From Planctomycetota bacterium (GTDB lineage Bacteria; Planctomycetota; Phycisphaerae; WQYP01), in the NCBI GenBank assembly GCA_021780285.1, contig JAJXZA010000213.1, positions 1 to 16,912 on the forward strand: a stretch of DNA of 16,912 nt. Reading direction: 5' to 3'. Below the pieces are notes generated by a model. It ran no database searches. It was not told the origin of the DNA and worked only from the letters and a program-made list of their open reading frames with translations. A program made the translations under genes and the position numbers. Positions 6,502 through 13,961 of this stretch are shown here, piece by piece; the first letter of the stretch is position 1; each line of letters opens with the position of its first letter.

Positions 6502-8025
6502 ATGGTTTCAACAACGGAGCATCTACCAGTACCCATGCCGATGTCGTCAACACAGCAGAGTCTTTACAAGCGACACCCATTGGTCGCCGGCCCGGCAGGC
6601 TCGGCGATTACCATCGGGCAACACTTCGGGTTGGCAATCGCCGCGCTGGTGCTGTTGAGTTGTATGTCCGGCATACGCCGCGCCGATGCCGACATGGTCG
6701 CTTCCACCACCGCTTCGTCGGCAGGCTCATCGTCGCTTGCAGCACAGCTAACCACCGAAACCCGTAAAATTCGGCAAAAGCTATCTGAATCCATGGTGCT
6801 TGTTGTGCCCAATCCAAACCCCGACGACATTTTGCCCAACAACCTGCGCGGCGAGTTTCGCACCTGGAAAATCAACTTCATACGCCGACATGGCTTCTTT
6901 GCGTCGCATCATCCGCCACACGGCAAGCAGTTTACGACACCGGGTGTTTCAATTGTGCCTCAACGCACCTGGGACCATCACTCGCGGTCGGAACGAACCA
7001 GCGAGTCCGACCAAGTTACCAAACGTCTTGCCGACTTAAGGCATAACCCTCGGGCCGAGCTTTTTCTACTAAAGCGGTTTCTAATCACGCTGAATCAGGA
7101 AGACCGACCCGCTCCCTGGCAAATTTGGCGTGTTGTAAACAATCGCATTGCACTGCTGCGGCATGGCCCACGCGAACCTTTGGCTGGAATCGTGGTGCAA
7201 AATCCTGATCGCGTTTTAGTTCTTACCGCCCTTGCGGGACCGCAATCTAAACAAACCGTCAAAGTCATTTTGCCGGGCGGCCGAAACGTCACCGCACGCA
7301 TCCTAGGGTCTGATTACATTCACAACCTGACCATGCTGAAACTGCCGGCCGATGCCGCCACCAGCCCCCTGCCGCTATCGCATCAGAAAATGCGGGCCGC
7401 CGCCGCACTGGTGGCCGTGCCCATGGAACATTCCGACAATGAATGGATCCTGCTGCCCGACACCCACAAGATGCCTTTAAACCGCAGCGGCTCTCAAGAC
7501 CGTCCGTTGCGACAAGCTTTGCCAAAGCCCATTTATGCCCCTCTACATGATCCGGTATTTTTGCTTGATTTTTCAGGCAGATTGGTGGGGTTCTCGGGCG
7601 ATGGCCGGCTCGTCAACCTGGCGCATATGCGCCGCGACTTTTTAGCATTTGTACGCACCGGCAACTGGCCCACGCCAAGTTTTGGCATCAAATATACCCA
7701 GGTGGGCCTTAACGATCCCCTGCGCCGACAATGGCCGGCTCTGGGTAACCAGGGAGCCGTAAGGGTGGACAAAGTTCTTAAGAATTCACCCGCACAAGCG
7801 GCCGGCATCAAGCTGGGCGACATTATCACACGCATAGACGGCGTGCCGATTCGATTCTTTGCCCGCGTCATAGACCGCGTAAGCGATAACCCCTCGCGGG
7901 TCCGCATTACCCTGCTTCGCGATGGCCGTCACAAAAAACTCTTTGCGGATCTTTCGCAACATCGCCGGCCCCCATCCGCTTATTCCCACGATGCCGGCGG
8001 CAGGCCAGACAAGCGTCAGAAATAA
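6502..8025 (+). CDS. HtrA-like PDZ protein with a degenerate (probably inactive) protease domain
   Basis: A 507-residue protein. A hydrophobic segment (FGLAIAALVLLSCMSGI, about 42-58) would export or anchor it. Residues 80-225 are a low-similarity region. Residues 228-365 resemble the trypsin-like fold of HtrA/DegP: GIVVQNPDRVLVLTALAG (229-246), VILPGGRNVTARILGSD (255-271) and LLDFSGRLVGF (354-364). The triad seems lost. The TNNHV His position reads LTALA, the DLAVLK Asp is Asn275 in NLTMLK, and the GNSGGP Ser block is LHDPVF. A PDZ domain follows at about 393-485 (FGIKY, SPAQAAGIKLGDIITRIDGV), a peptide-binding module. It begins 49 bp after the anti-sigma gene, recalling the algU-mucA-...-mucD arrangement, and may be a scaffold or sensor in that pathway (inference). 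There is no good ribosome binding site at the ATG; a TATACT box at 6485-6490 hints at a very short-leader internal promoter. Confidence 0.7.
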   Translation: MVSTTEHLPVPMPMSSTQQSLYKRHPLVAGPAGSAITIGQHFGLAIAALVLLSCMSGIRRADADMVASTTASSAGSSSLAAQLTTETRKIRQKLSESMVLVVPNPNPDDILPNNLRGEFRTWKINFIRRHGFFASHHPPHGKQFTTPGVSIVPQRTWDHHSRSERTSESDQVTKRLADLRHNPRAELFLLKRFLITLNQEDRPAPWQIWRVVNNRIALLRHGPREPLAGIVVQNPDRVLVLTALAGPQSKQTVKVILPGGRNVTARILGSDYIHNLTMLKLPADAATSPLPLSHQKMRAAAALVAVPMEHSDNEWILLPDTHKMPLNRSGSQDRPLRQALPKPIYAPLHDPVFLLDFSGRLVGFSGDGRLVNLAHMRRDFLAFVRTGNWPTPSFGIKYTQVGLNDPLRRQWPALGNQGAVRVDKVLKNSPAQAAGIKLGDIITRIDGVPIRFFARVIDRVSDNPSRVRITLLRDGRHKKLFADLSQHRRPPSAYSHDAGGRPDKRQK

Positions 8026-8046
8026 TCGCCATCATCGTAAACCCGC

Positions 8047-9933
8047 TCAATGGCTGCTTTCTTCTCCGGGCAGCTTGGTTGTAAAGGGTGAGACACCCGC
8101 GCCTCGCTGCGTGGCGTTCGCCGAGCCATTAAGCAAGTGGCCGCTCGGCCGCGGCTTATTAAGCGAAGCAAATAATGCCACCTGATTTTGCGGAGATTCC
8201 TGCAGCATAAATGTCGCCGGCAACTGACCAGCTTGACACATACTGTAAAGCATTTCAATGATCCGCTGATATGAAGCCGCTATGTATTTCGTGCGAGGAT
8301 CGTACTTCGGCGCAAACGGATTAGGCGCCTGCCCCAAGGCGATGAGCACATTGGGCAATGCCGGCCCCGTGGCCAGAACCGTCTGGTCACCACTGATGCG
8401 GTCGCGATAGATGAGTTGTACCGGCAGGTTCGTTGAAGCTGCCGGTGACGCCGGAAGGGCTGCCGCGGGCCTGGACGCGATTGCCGCTGCGGCAAAGGGA
8501 TAATTTACAGTCAGGGCGCTATGCTGGCTTATATACAAAGCGCCTGCCGGCAGCGATGGCACCGGCCCGATAATGGCAATGCGCGGCACACCCGTTTGCG
8601 TGGCGTAAATGAGCGTGCGCCCCGGCGCAGGTACAATGTCCAGATAAAACTTCCCGCCCACCGACTGGCTGTACACCGCTCCCGAATGCATATTGAGTAA
8701 GGCCTTATACGCGGCCAGACGAATGGGCACTTGCCTCGAAGCCAGCAGCTTTGTCATGTACAGCGTGGCCCGAACCGCATCATGGCAGTGCGTTAATGCC
8801 TGCAGCGATGCAAGCCGAAACGTGCTGCCCTCGTTTAGCGCAACGCGGCCCAGCACGCTGATCGCATCCTCGTCACCCATCATGGCCCCGGCGCGAGCCG
8901 CATAAAACGCGACTGTAGGATCGCTCGAGTGATAGTGCTGCCGCAACAGCGGTAAGATTGTCCGGCCCAATTGCTGCAGCGCTACGCTCAACTGTCTATG
9001 CGGGGCCATCGGATCATGCAAAGCTTTCAGCAACACCAACGCCTGACTGTGCGTAAAGCCCGGCACATCCTGCCGCAAATATAAATGCATCACCAAATCA
9101 ACAAACTCAGCAGGCCGGCTTCGGTACTCCGGCGGTATCTTCAGCGTAATAAGCGTATCGTTTTGCGCTGCCGCCACCGGCGGAAATCCGCCGTAGCGTT
9201 CATTAATCACCCGCTGAATCAGCGCCGCAATGCGATACGATGGAGCATATAAATCAAGCACCACCGGTTGACTATGGCGCACAATACCGCCCGCCATGAT
9301 CGTGCCGCTGCGAACCATAGCATTTGCCGGCAGCAAGCCTTTGCCGCCAGGCAAAATGGGATCGCAAAATACCGGCCCGCGCCCCGCTGCCATCGGATGA
9401 CTGCGGTTGCCGAATCGAATATGCACCCGCAGCGGTACCGTCCAGAGCAGCCCATTGCGAATGTCGGTGGTCTGCGTATTGGGTAGTGCCACCACGCGAA
9501 GATCAAAATTGGTTCCCTTGGTGGCCAGCGGCGGAATAACACCCTCCACCAGCACTGCCGCCACTTGGCGCGAACTTAAGATACGAGCCGGATTATATTG
9601 CGCCGTCCCCTTGGACAAAAATCCTATCCCATTTTTGACCAATCGGTTCAGCAGCGCGGCACGCACCTCCGGGGGCATTTCGCCGCTGCCGGTGCGGGGC
9701 AATCCGGCGATCAGGCCATAACCTCTTACCAAAACAGGGCTGTCAAACGCCAATGCCGCAAAATTCTCAATGGTTCCGTTAAGCGCCGGATAACCCTGAT
9801 AAACCTTGGCATTTAAATCCTGAGCAGCCACAGGCGGGTTGTTGTGCACCGGCTTATCGGACGAGCAACCCGCCACACCGGCCGCCAGTAAACCTGCCAT
9901 CACCAATACTGTACGCTTGCGATTATAAAGCAT
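8047..9933 (-). CDS. FlgI-like lipoprotein with HEAT-like repeats
   Basis: A 628-residue protein with a lipoprotein signal: KRT, hydrophobic core, and lipobox VAGC with Cys23. Residues 67-170 match the core of flagellar P-ring FlgI: LVRGYGLIAGLPRTGS (68-83), VAAVLVEGVIPPLATKGTNFDL (124-145, a conserved strand-loop) and a GLLWTVPL block (161-168). From about 310 to 415 there are helical pairs typical of HEAT/armadillo repeats (TVAFYAARAGAMMGDEDAISVLG and RLASLQAL). An Ala/Pro-rich linker follows (480-505), then a C-terminal domain of unknown type. True FlgI is about 365 residues, is not lipidated and lacks the repeats. No flagellar gene is nearby, so this is probably an envelope structural or assembly lipoprotein rather than a P-ring. 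The ATG at 9933 is chosen over an upstream frame opening at 9987 because AGGAG and the signal peptide fit it. It converges with the PDZ gene with only 21 bp between. Confidence 0.8.
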   Translation of the reverse strand: MLYNRKRTVLVMAGLLAAGVAGCSSDKPVHNNPPVAAQDLNAKVYQGYPALNGTIENFAALAFDSPVLVRGYGLIAGLPRTGSGEMPPEVRAALLNRLVKNGIGFLSKGTAQYNPARILSSRQVAAVLVEGVIPPLATKGTNFDLRVVALPNTQTTDIRNGLLWTVPLRVHIRFGNRSHPMAAGRGPVFCDPILPGGKGLLPANAMVRSGTIMAGGIVRHSQPVVLDLYAPSYRIAALIQRVINERYGGFPPVAAAQNDTLITLKIPPEYRSRPAEFVDLVMHLYLRQDVPGFTHSQALVLLKALHDPMAPHRQLSVALQQLGRTILPLLRQHYHSSDPTVAFYAARAGAMMGDEDAISVLGRVALNEGSTFRLASLQALTHCHDAVRATLYMTKLLASRQVPIRLAAYKALLNMHSGAVYSQSVGGKFYLDIVPAPGRTLIYATQTGVPRIAIIGPVPSLPAGALYISQHSALTVNYPFAAAAIASRPAAALPASPAASTNLPVQLIYRDRISGDQTVLATGPALPNVLIALGQAPNPFAPKYDPRTKYIAASYQRIIEMLYSMCQAGQLPATFMLQESPQNQVALFASLNKPRPSGHLLNGSANATQRGAGVSPFTTKLPGEESSH

Positions 9934-9944
9934 GAGTGGTTTGT

Positions 9945-9950
9945 CTCCTG
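9945..9950 (-). promoter_or_regulatory. Ribosome binding site deciding the FlgI-like start
   Basis: CAGGAG on the minus strand, 11 nt before the ATG at 9933. This start puts the lipoprotein signal peptide directly at the N-terminus, whereas the longer frame from 9987 would bury it. Confidence 0.65.
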
Positions 9951-9963
9951 CCAGCAGTTGCCA

Positions 9964-9969
9964 ATTATA
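9964..9969 (-). promoter_or_regulatory. Candidate -10 box of the FlgI-like gene
   Basis: A perfect TATAAT on the minus strand, about 31 bp before the start codon. That would place the transcription start near 9957 and the ribosome binding site just inside a short leader. The -35 is poor (TTGTGC is 14 nt upstream; GCCTTG sits at the ideal 17). Confidence 0.4.
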
Positions 9970-10007
9970 CGCCCTATGCCAAAGCACAAGGCCTAGCCTG
10001 CCGCCGT

Positions 10008-10033
10008 GCGGTCAAGTTTTTTGATTTTACCGC
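10008..10033. repeat. Bulged inverted repeat in the divergent intergenic region
   Basis: GCGGTCAA (10008-10015) can pair with TTGA (10021-10024) and CCGC (10030-10033) around a T-rich loop and bulge. It sits between the divergent FlgI-like and lipoprotein genes and could be an operator or incidental. Confidence 0.2.
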
Positions 10034-10112
10034 CAATCTCTCATTTCGTCCCACCTATCCGCCTCACCCCAAGCCCCAAGCGACTTTGTATAAAATTATA
10101 GCCATTGCCGCA

Positions 10113-10141
10113 GTTACATGTTATTATTTGCCTCAGATACT
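10113..10141 (+). promoter_or_regulatory. Candidate promoter of the small lipoprotein gene
   Basis: GTTACA (10113-10118), a 17-nt spacer and GATACT (10136-10141), each box matching four of six consensus positions. The implied leader is about 38 nt. A T run at 10165-10170 precedes the ribosome binding site. Confidence 0.3.
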
Positions 10142-10185
10142 ACGGGGCACACTGCTAAGCCTTGTTTTTTCAGGAGTACACTGCC

Positions 10186-10407
10186 ATGCTGAAAAGAGCC
10201 TTCTGGGTCGGTGCGTTTCTCTTATCCGGCTGTTTGGCCGGTTGCCATCAGCAGGGCCAGAGTGCCGCTTATAATCCCAAATACGACGGCCTTAGCGGCC
10301 AGACCATTCCACCCGTCAATCTGAGTATCCTCAAAGACCAGGCGGAATTGGCCAGCAAGTATGCCGTTAACGCTTCCAACGGCAGTTCCACCGGCGCAAG
10401 CCAATAG
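10186..10407 (+). CDS. Small lipoprotein of unknown function
   Basis: A 73-residue protein with a textbook lipoprotein signal: MLKR, hydrophobic core (AFWVGAFLLSGC) and lipobox LAGC near residues 17-20. The mature peptide is only about 54 residues, polar, without recognisable domains, ending in a Ser/Gly/Ala-rich tail. The ATG at 10186 is preferred to an upstream in-frame ATG at 10162 because AGGAG lies 9 nt before it and the signal peptide then starts at residue 1. The next gene follows 6 bp after its stop, so the two are probably translated from one mRNA. I do not recognise the family. Confidence 0.75.
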   Translation: MLKRAFWVGAFLLSGCLAGCHQQGQSAAYNPKYDGLSGQTIPPVNLSILKDQAELASKYAVNASNGSSTGASQ

Positions 10408-10413
10408 CCGCGC

Positions 10414-11076
10414 ATGGTTACGTTACCAGTCAACGTTGCGTCTTCCCACAGCATGCCCACTAATCTGCTGCTGGCCATTCGCCTGCCAAGCTCTTTTCCG
10501 CAGAGCCTTGCCCGCCTTCTGTTTGAAAATCATTGGTTGCTCTGGGGAGGCGTGTTCATAGCCGCGGCCGCGATTACCTGGCGTGGCATGACCAATGCCA
10601 ACGTCAGAATGCGCAACGTCGGCGCTCTTGCCCTGCTCGCCGTTTTTTTCTGGGTGCTTCTGGCCCTTTTTGTTCAAACCCCGCGCGAACGCCTCATCGC
10701 CTGCCACGAAACGCTCGTCGAGGCTGCTCAACAAAAGCAAGCTGGCCGCATCATGCGCGAACTCTCGCCTGACGTGCGCTTCGGCCGTTGGAACTTTTCA
10801 GACATTCAACGCACGCTGGCCCAGAGGCTCGCCGACATCAACATCACCCAAAATTATATTCGTCTGCTGAAGGTGCATATTACAGGCCAAACGGCGGTTT
10901 CCGACATGAACGTCTGGACCGACACACGCAATTTCGGCGGACCCATCATTTCTTACTGGCGCTTTCACTGGCAAGATCAAACTGCCCCCGGAGACTGGCG
11001 CGTTACGCAAATACAGTTGCTGCGAATTAACAACACACCCATGCCGCCTAACTCGGTTTTGCCATCGCCGCATTAA
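10414..11076 (+). CDS. Two-span membrane protein with a possible NTF2-like C-terminal domain
   Basis: A 220-residue protein with membrane segments at about 40-57 (HWLLWGGVFIAAAAITW) and 69-88 (VGALALLAVFFWVLLALFVQ). A soluble domain of about 110 residues begins PRERLIACHETLVEAAQQKQ. One long helix, a further helix (FSDIQRTLAQRLADI) and then curved strands with W-rich edges (SYWRFHWQDQ, DWRVTQIQLLRI) are what NTF2/SnoaL-like folds look like, but no specific family signature is visible. It starts 6 bp after the lipoprotein stop, without a clear ribosome binding site, suggesting translational coupling. Met14 is an alternative start. Function unknown; the pairing suggests a small envelope complex. 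Confidence 0.65.
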   Translation: MVTLPVNVASSHSMPTNLLLAIRLPSSFPQSLARLLFENHWLLWGGVFIAAAAITWRGMTNANVRMRNVGALALLAVFFWVLLALFVQTPRERLIACHETLVEAAQQKQAGRIMRELSPDVRFGRWNFSDIQRTLAQRLADINITQNYIRLLKVHITGQTAVSDMNVWTDTRNFGGPIISYWRFHWQDQTAPGDWRVTQIQLLRINNTPMPPNSVLPSPH

Positions 11077-11194
11077 CAGCCCATGCAAGAGCACAACCGG
11101 CATATGCGTTACCACACAAAAATTGCCGCGATTATTTGCCGGACGCCATCGCGCAGATGAACATCAGGGCTTAACGATTATCACTGCATCACCA

Positions 11195-12286
11195 TCAGTC
11201 ATTAAACAGAAAGTGTGCCACATCTCCATCCTGAAAAACATACGATTTACCCTCGGATCGCAGCTTGCCGGCCGCCCGAATCGCCTGCTCCGACTTCAAT
11301 TGAAGCAAATCGCGCACCGCGTATACCTCCGCGCGGATAAAACCTTTCTCAAAATCGCTGTGTATGACGCCCGCGGCCTGCGGTGCCGTCGCGCCCACCG
11401 GAATCGTCCATGCCCGTATTTCCTTGGGGCCGGCCGTAAAGTAGCTCTGCAGCCCCAGCAACTTATACGCCTCGCGGGCAACCGTGGCCAATGCCGGCTC
11501 CGACATGCCTAAATCGGCCAGCATCGCCTTACAGTCCTCGGCAGACAGCTCCGCGAGTTCGGATTCCAGCTTCGCACACACCGGCACCACTGTGCTGCCT
11601 TCTCGCTCGGCACGCTGCCGAACCACTTGCACCAACGGCCCCTGACCATGCAGGTCCGCCTCGTCAACATTGGCGATGTACAGCACCTTTTTAGAGGTCA
11701 TCAAGCCCGTCGTTTGAATAATGCGGCGCTCATCGGGCTTAAAATCGCCCAAAGCGCGAACCGGCTGCCCCTTCTGCAATCCGGCGAGAATGGTGGTAAG
11801 CAGTTCCACTGCGGCAACAGCTTCCTTGTCGCCGCCGCGGGCATTTTTCCGCTGCTTCTCGAGGTTGCGCTCCACCGTTTCAAGATCCGCGTAAATCAGT
11901 TCGGTGTCTATGGTGTCCATGTCTCGCAAGGGGTCTGGCGCTCCGTCAACATGCACCACATCCGCATCGTTAAAACACCGCACCAAATGCAGCAGCGCAT
12001 CCACCTCCCTGATGTGCGACAAAAATTTGTTCCCCAAACCCTCGCCTTTGCTCGCCCCCCGCACTATGCCAGCTATATCCACAACCTTCAGCAGGGCGGG
12101 CACCAGCTTTTCTGTCGGCATCAGCGATCGGATCTGTTCCAAACGCTCATCAGGCACGCTTACCACGCCGACATTCGGTTCGATGGTGGCAAACGGATAG
12201 TTAGCCGCCAATGCCCCGGCATTGGTCAGTGCGTTGAACAGGGTTGATTTACCCACATTGGGCAGGCCGACAATTCCAACTTCCAT
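11195..12286 (-). CDS. ychF: Ribosome-associated GTPase-family ATPase YchF (Obg family)
   Basis: 363 residues, exactly the length of the E. coli protein. The P-loop GLPNVGKST is at 7-15, the G3 region VVDIAGIVRGASKGEGLGN at 68-86 with the following LSHIREVDALLHLVRCF, and G4 reads NVDE (206-209) instead of NKxD. That change is the hallmark of YchF/OLA1 and explains its preference for ATP. A coiled-coil insertion covers about 130-170, and a TGS domain ends the protein (about 280-363, AWTIPVGATAPQAAGVIHSDF). It binds ribosomes and is linked to stress and redox responses in E. coli. The ATG at 12286 has AAGGA 9 nt upstream; the open frame to 12394 adds residues foreign to the family. It lies 176 bp after the aldehyde dehydrogenase and converges with the membrane-protein gene. 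Confidence 0.96.
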   Translation of the reverse strand: MEVGIVGLPNVGKSTLFNALTNAGALAANYPFATIEPNVGVVSVPDERLEQIRSLMPTEKLVPALLKVVDIAGIVRGASKGEGLGNKFLSHIREVDALLHLVRCFNDADVVHVDGAPDPLRDMDTIDTELIYADLETVERNLEKQRKNARGGDKEAVAAVELLTTILAGLQKGQPVRALGDFKPDERRIIQTTGLMTSKKVLYIANVDEADLHGQGPLVQVVRQRAEREGSTVVPVCAKLESELAELSAEDCKAMLADLGMSEPALATVAREAYKLLGLQSYFTAGPKEIRAWTIPVGATAPQAAGVIHSDFEKGFIRAEVYAVRDLLQLKSEQAIRAAGKLRSEGKSYVFQDGDVAHFLFND

Positions 12287-12295
12287 CAGAAGACA

Positions 12296-12300
12296 TCCTT
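12296..12300 (-). promoter_or_regulatory. Ribosome binding site of ychF
   Basis: AAGGA on the minus strand, 9 nt before the ATG at 12286. It supports the short, family-typical N-terminus. Confidence 0.65.
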
Positions 12301-12342
12301 CAAAAACAGCGGAGTTTCCCACGCGGCCCCGGGTTGGCCAAT

Positions 12343-12386
12343 CTGGGAAAGCGAAGAGATTACACGAATTTGGGCCTCTTTCCCAG
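12343..12386. repeat. 9-bp inverted repeat upstream of ychF
   Basis: CTGGGAAAG (12343-12351) and CTTTCCCAG (12378-12386) are perfect complements 26 nt apart. A third TTTCCCA copy lies at 12316-12322, allowing alternative pairing. Located 57 bp or more before the ychF start, it may be a leader structure or regulator site. Confidence 0.35.
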
Positions 12387-12412
12387 CGACGCAAGCGAGC
12401 TTACGGCCGTAT

Positions 12413-12430
12413 TGCCGCACTTCTGCGGCA
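12413..12430 (-). terminator. Hairpin just after the aldehyde dehydrogenase gene
   Basis: TGCCGCA, a 4-nt loop and TGCGGCA form a perfect GC-rich 7-bp stem 32 nt past the stop codon on the minus strand. No T tract follows, so it is either an imperfect terminator or a 3'-end stabilising stem. Confidence 0.35.
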
Positions 12431-12462
12431 TGTGTTCGCACAGCCGCCGCAGGCCATCGCCG

Positions 12463-13911
12463 CTATTTCGGCAACTGCGCCGCGGGTTTTGTTCGCGTAA
12501 GCATCGTCTTGTAACGTGTGAGATGTTCAACAGCAAAATGCACCCCCTCATACCCAATGCCAGAATCTTTTACGCCGCCATAGGGCAACGCATCGCTGCG
12601 GGTGGTGGGCACATCGTTAATCACTACCGTTCCGACATTCAACAACTCAAATGCCTCGCGGGCCTTCAACAAGTCGCGCGCAAAAATGCCCGCCTGCAAA
12701 CCATACCGGCTGGCATTGCTCAGCTTAATCGCCTCTGCCAACGTGCTATAACGCTCAATCACCGCAACAGGCCCAAAGGCCTCCTCGCATACCAGAGGAG
12801 AGTTTGCCGGCACTTGTGTCAGCAGCGTCGGTTCATAAAACGCCCCCCGCCGGCGCCCGCCGCACAACACCTTCGCTCCCTGCTCCACAGCATCTGCCAC
12901 CCATTTTTCAATGCGCATCGCGGCGGCTTGGTCTATCATCGGGCCTATCTGTGTTTGCGAATCCAGCAGATCGCCTGCTTTCAAGGCCTGTGCATTGCGT
13001 ACGAGCTCGTCCGTTAACTGCTTGGCGATGGCCTCCTGAAGCATTATGCGCTGCACGCTAATACAGCTTTGCCCCGCATAGCCAAAGGCGCCTGCGGTTA
13101 TGCGATCGGCGGCATCCTTCAAATCTGCGTCAGGTTCTACAATGACGGCGGCATTTCCGCCAAGTTCCAAAACCACCTGCTTGTGACCAGCCTGTGCCTT
13201 AAGGCCCCAGCCTACTTTGGCCGAACCAGTAAACGACATCAACGCAATTCGCTCGTCGGCTGCCATCGAGGCAATATGCTGGCGACCGCACGGCAGCACA
13301 CTCCAAAAACCCGTCGGCAACTCCGCCTCGGCCAGCGCCTCGGCAAGAAGCAGTGCAGTCAGCGGCGTGCGCTCCGAAGGCTTAAGAATAAAAGGGCATC
13401 CGCAGGCCATTGCCGGCCCTATTTTATGAATCACCAGATTCAGCGGAAAATTAAACGGCGTTATAAACAGGCACGGCCCGACCGCAACGCGTTCAACAAC
13501 CGCATAATAATCGCGATGGGCCGCATCAATGTCCACCGGCATTTGCACGCCGCCGATGCGTGTACTCTCCTGAAGCGATAACTCCAGCGTGGTAATCGCC
13601 CGCTGGGTTTCCACCATTGCCGCAGCCACCGGCTTGGCGGCCTCGGCAACAATGGTCTTGACGAACTTTTCTTGATGCCTCATCACAAACCGCAGCACCC
13701 GCTCGCAAGAGCGCTGCCTGTCAACGGCGGCCCAACGCGGGCCACGGCGCACCGCCTCGCTCATGGCGGCAATCGCCTGTTCAATATGCTCCGGCCCCGC
13801 CTGCGAAATTGCCGCGAGCGTTTCGCCGGTAACAGGGCTTTTAAGCTCCAGCGGCTCGGTTTTAACAGGCTTGCCCGCAACCCATATCGGCATGTGTTCT
13901 GTGCTGGGCAC
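12463..13911 (-). CDS. NAD(P)-dependent aldehyde dehydrogenase
   Basis: 482 residues, standard family length, oxidising an aldehyde to the acid (or acyl product) with NAD(P). All hallmarks are seen: TPFNFPLN with Asn154, ILKPSE (175-180), the Rossmann loop FTGSAKVG (227-234), LELGGN with the general base Glu249, GQSCIS with the nucleophile Cys283, and CEEAFGPV with Glu377. YGGVKDSGIG (444-453) is the usual C-terminal motif. The pattern is closest to the lactaldehyde/GAPN-like branch, but substrate cannot be assigned. The start is a GTG at 13911 set by a perfect AGGAGG; the open frame reaches 13938 through a TTG with no site, and the ATG at 13893 is too far from one. It follows the MMPL gene by 50 bp, so the two are likely co-transcribed. 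Confidence 0.92.
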   Translation of the reverse strand: MPSTEHMPIWVAGKPVKTEPLELKSPVTGETLAAISQAGPEHIEQAIAAMSEAVRRGPRWAAVDRQRSCERVLRFVMRHQEKFVKTIVAEAAKPVAAAMVETQRAITTLELSLQESTRIGGVQMPVDIDAAHRDYYAVVERVAVGPCLFITPFNFPLNLVIHKIGPAMACGCPFILKPSERTPLTALLLAEALAEAELPTGFWSVLPCGRQHIASMAADERIALMSFTGSAKVGWGLKAQAGHKQVVLELGGNAAVIVEPDADLKDAADRITAGAFGYAGQSCISVQRIMLQEAIAKQLTDELVRNAQALKAGDLLDSQTQIGPMIDQAAAMRIEKWVADAVEQGAKVLCGGRRRGAFYEPTLLTQVPANSPLVCEEAFGPVAVIERYSTLAEAIKLSNASRYGLQAGIFARDLLKAREAFELLNVGTVVINDVPTTRSDALPYGGVKDSGIGYEGVHFAVEHLTRYKTMLTRTKPAAQLPK

Positions 13912-13917
13912 GGCGGA

Positions 13918-13923
13918 CCTCCT
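13918..13923 (-). promoter_or_regulatory. Perfect Shine-Dalgarno fixing a GTG start
   Basis: AGGAGG on the minus strand, 6 nt before the GTG at 13911. It selects GTG over the upstream TTG (13938) and the downstream ATG (13893). Confidence 0.8.
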
Positions 13924-13961
13924 GCAGGCTTGATGCAAGTTTGATTGCGACAGTCGCGGCT

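Noticed and set aside
8026..8046. Bidirectional terminator between the convergent PDZ and FlgI-like genes
   Set aside because: Only 21 bp are available and no stem-loop with a T tract can be found there.
8047..9933. Calling this gene a genuine flagellar P-ring protein FlgI
   Set aside because: It has a lipobox, about 260 extra residues with HEAT-like repeats, and no flagellar neighbours.
10165..10170. T run as an intrinsic terminator
   Set aside because: No stem precedes it, and it lies in the leader just before the lipoprotein ribosome binding site.
12287..12394. N-terminal extension of YchF
   Set aside because: YchF begins MEVGIVGLPNVGKST in the family, and a good ribosome binding site precedes 12286.
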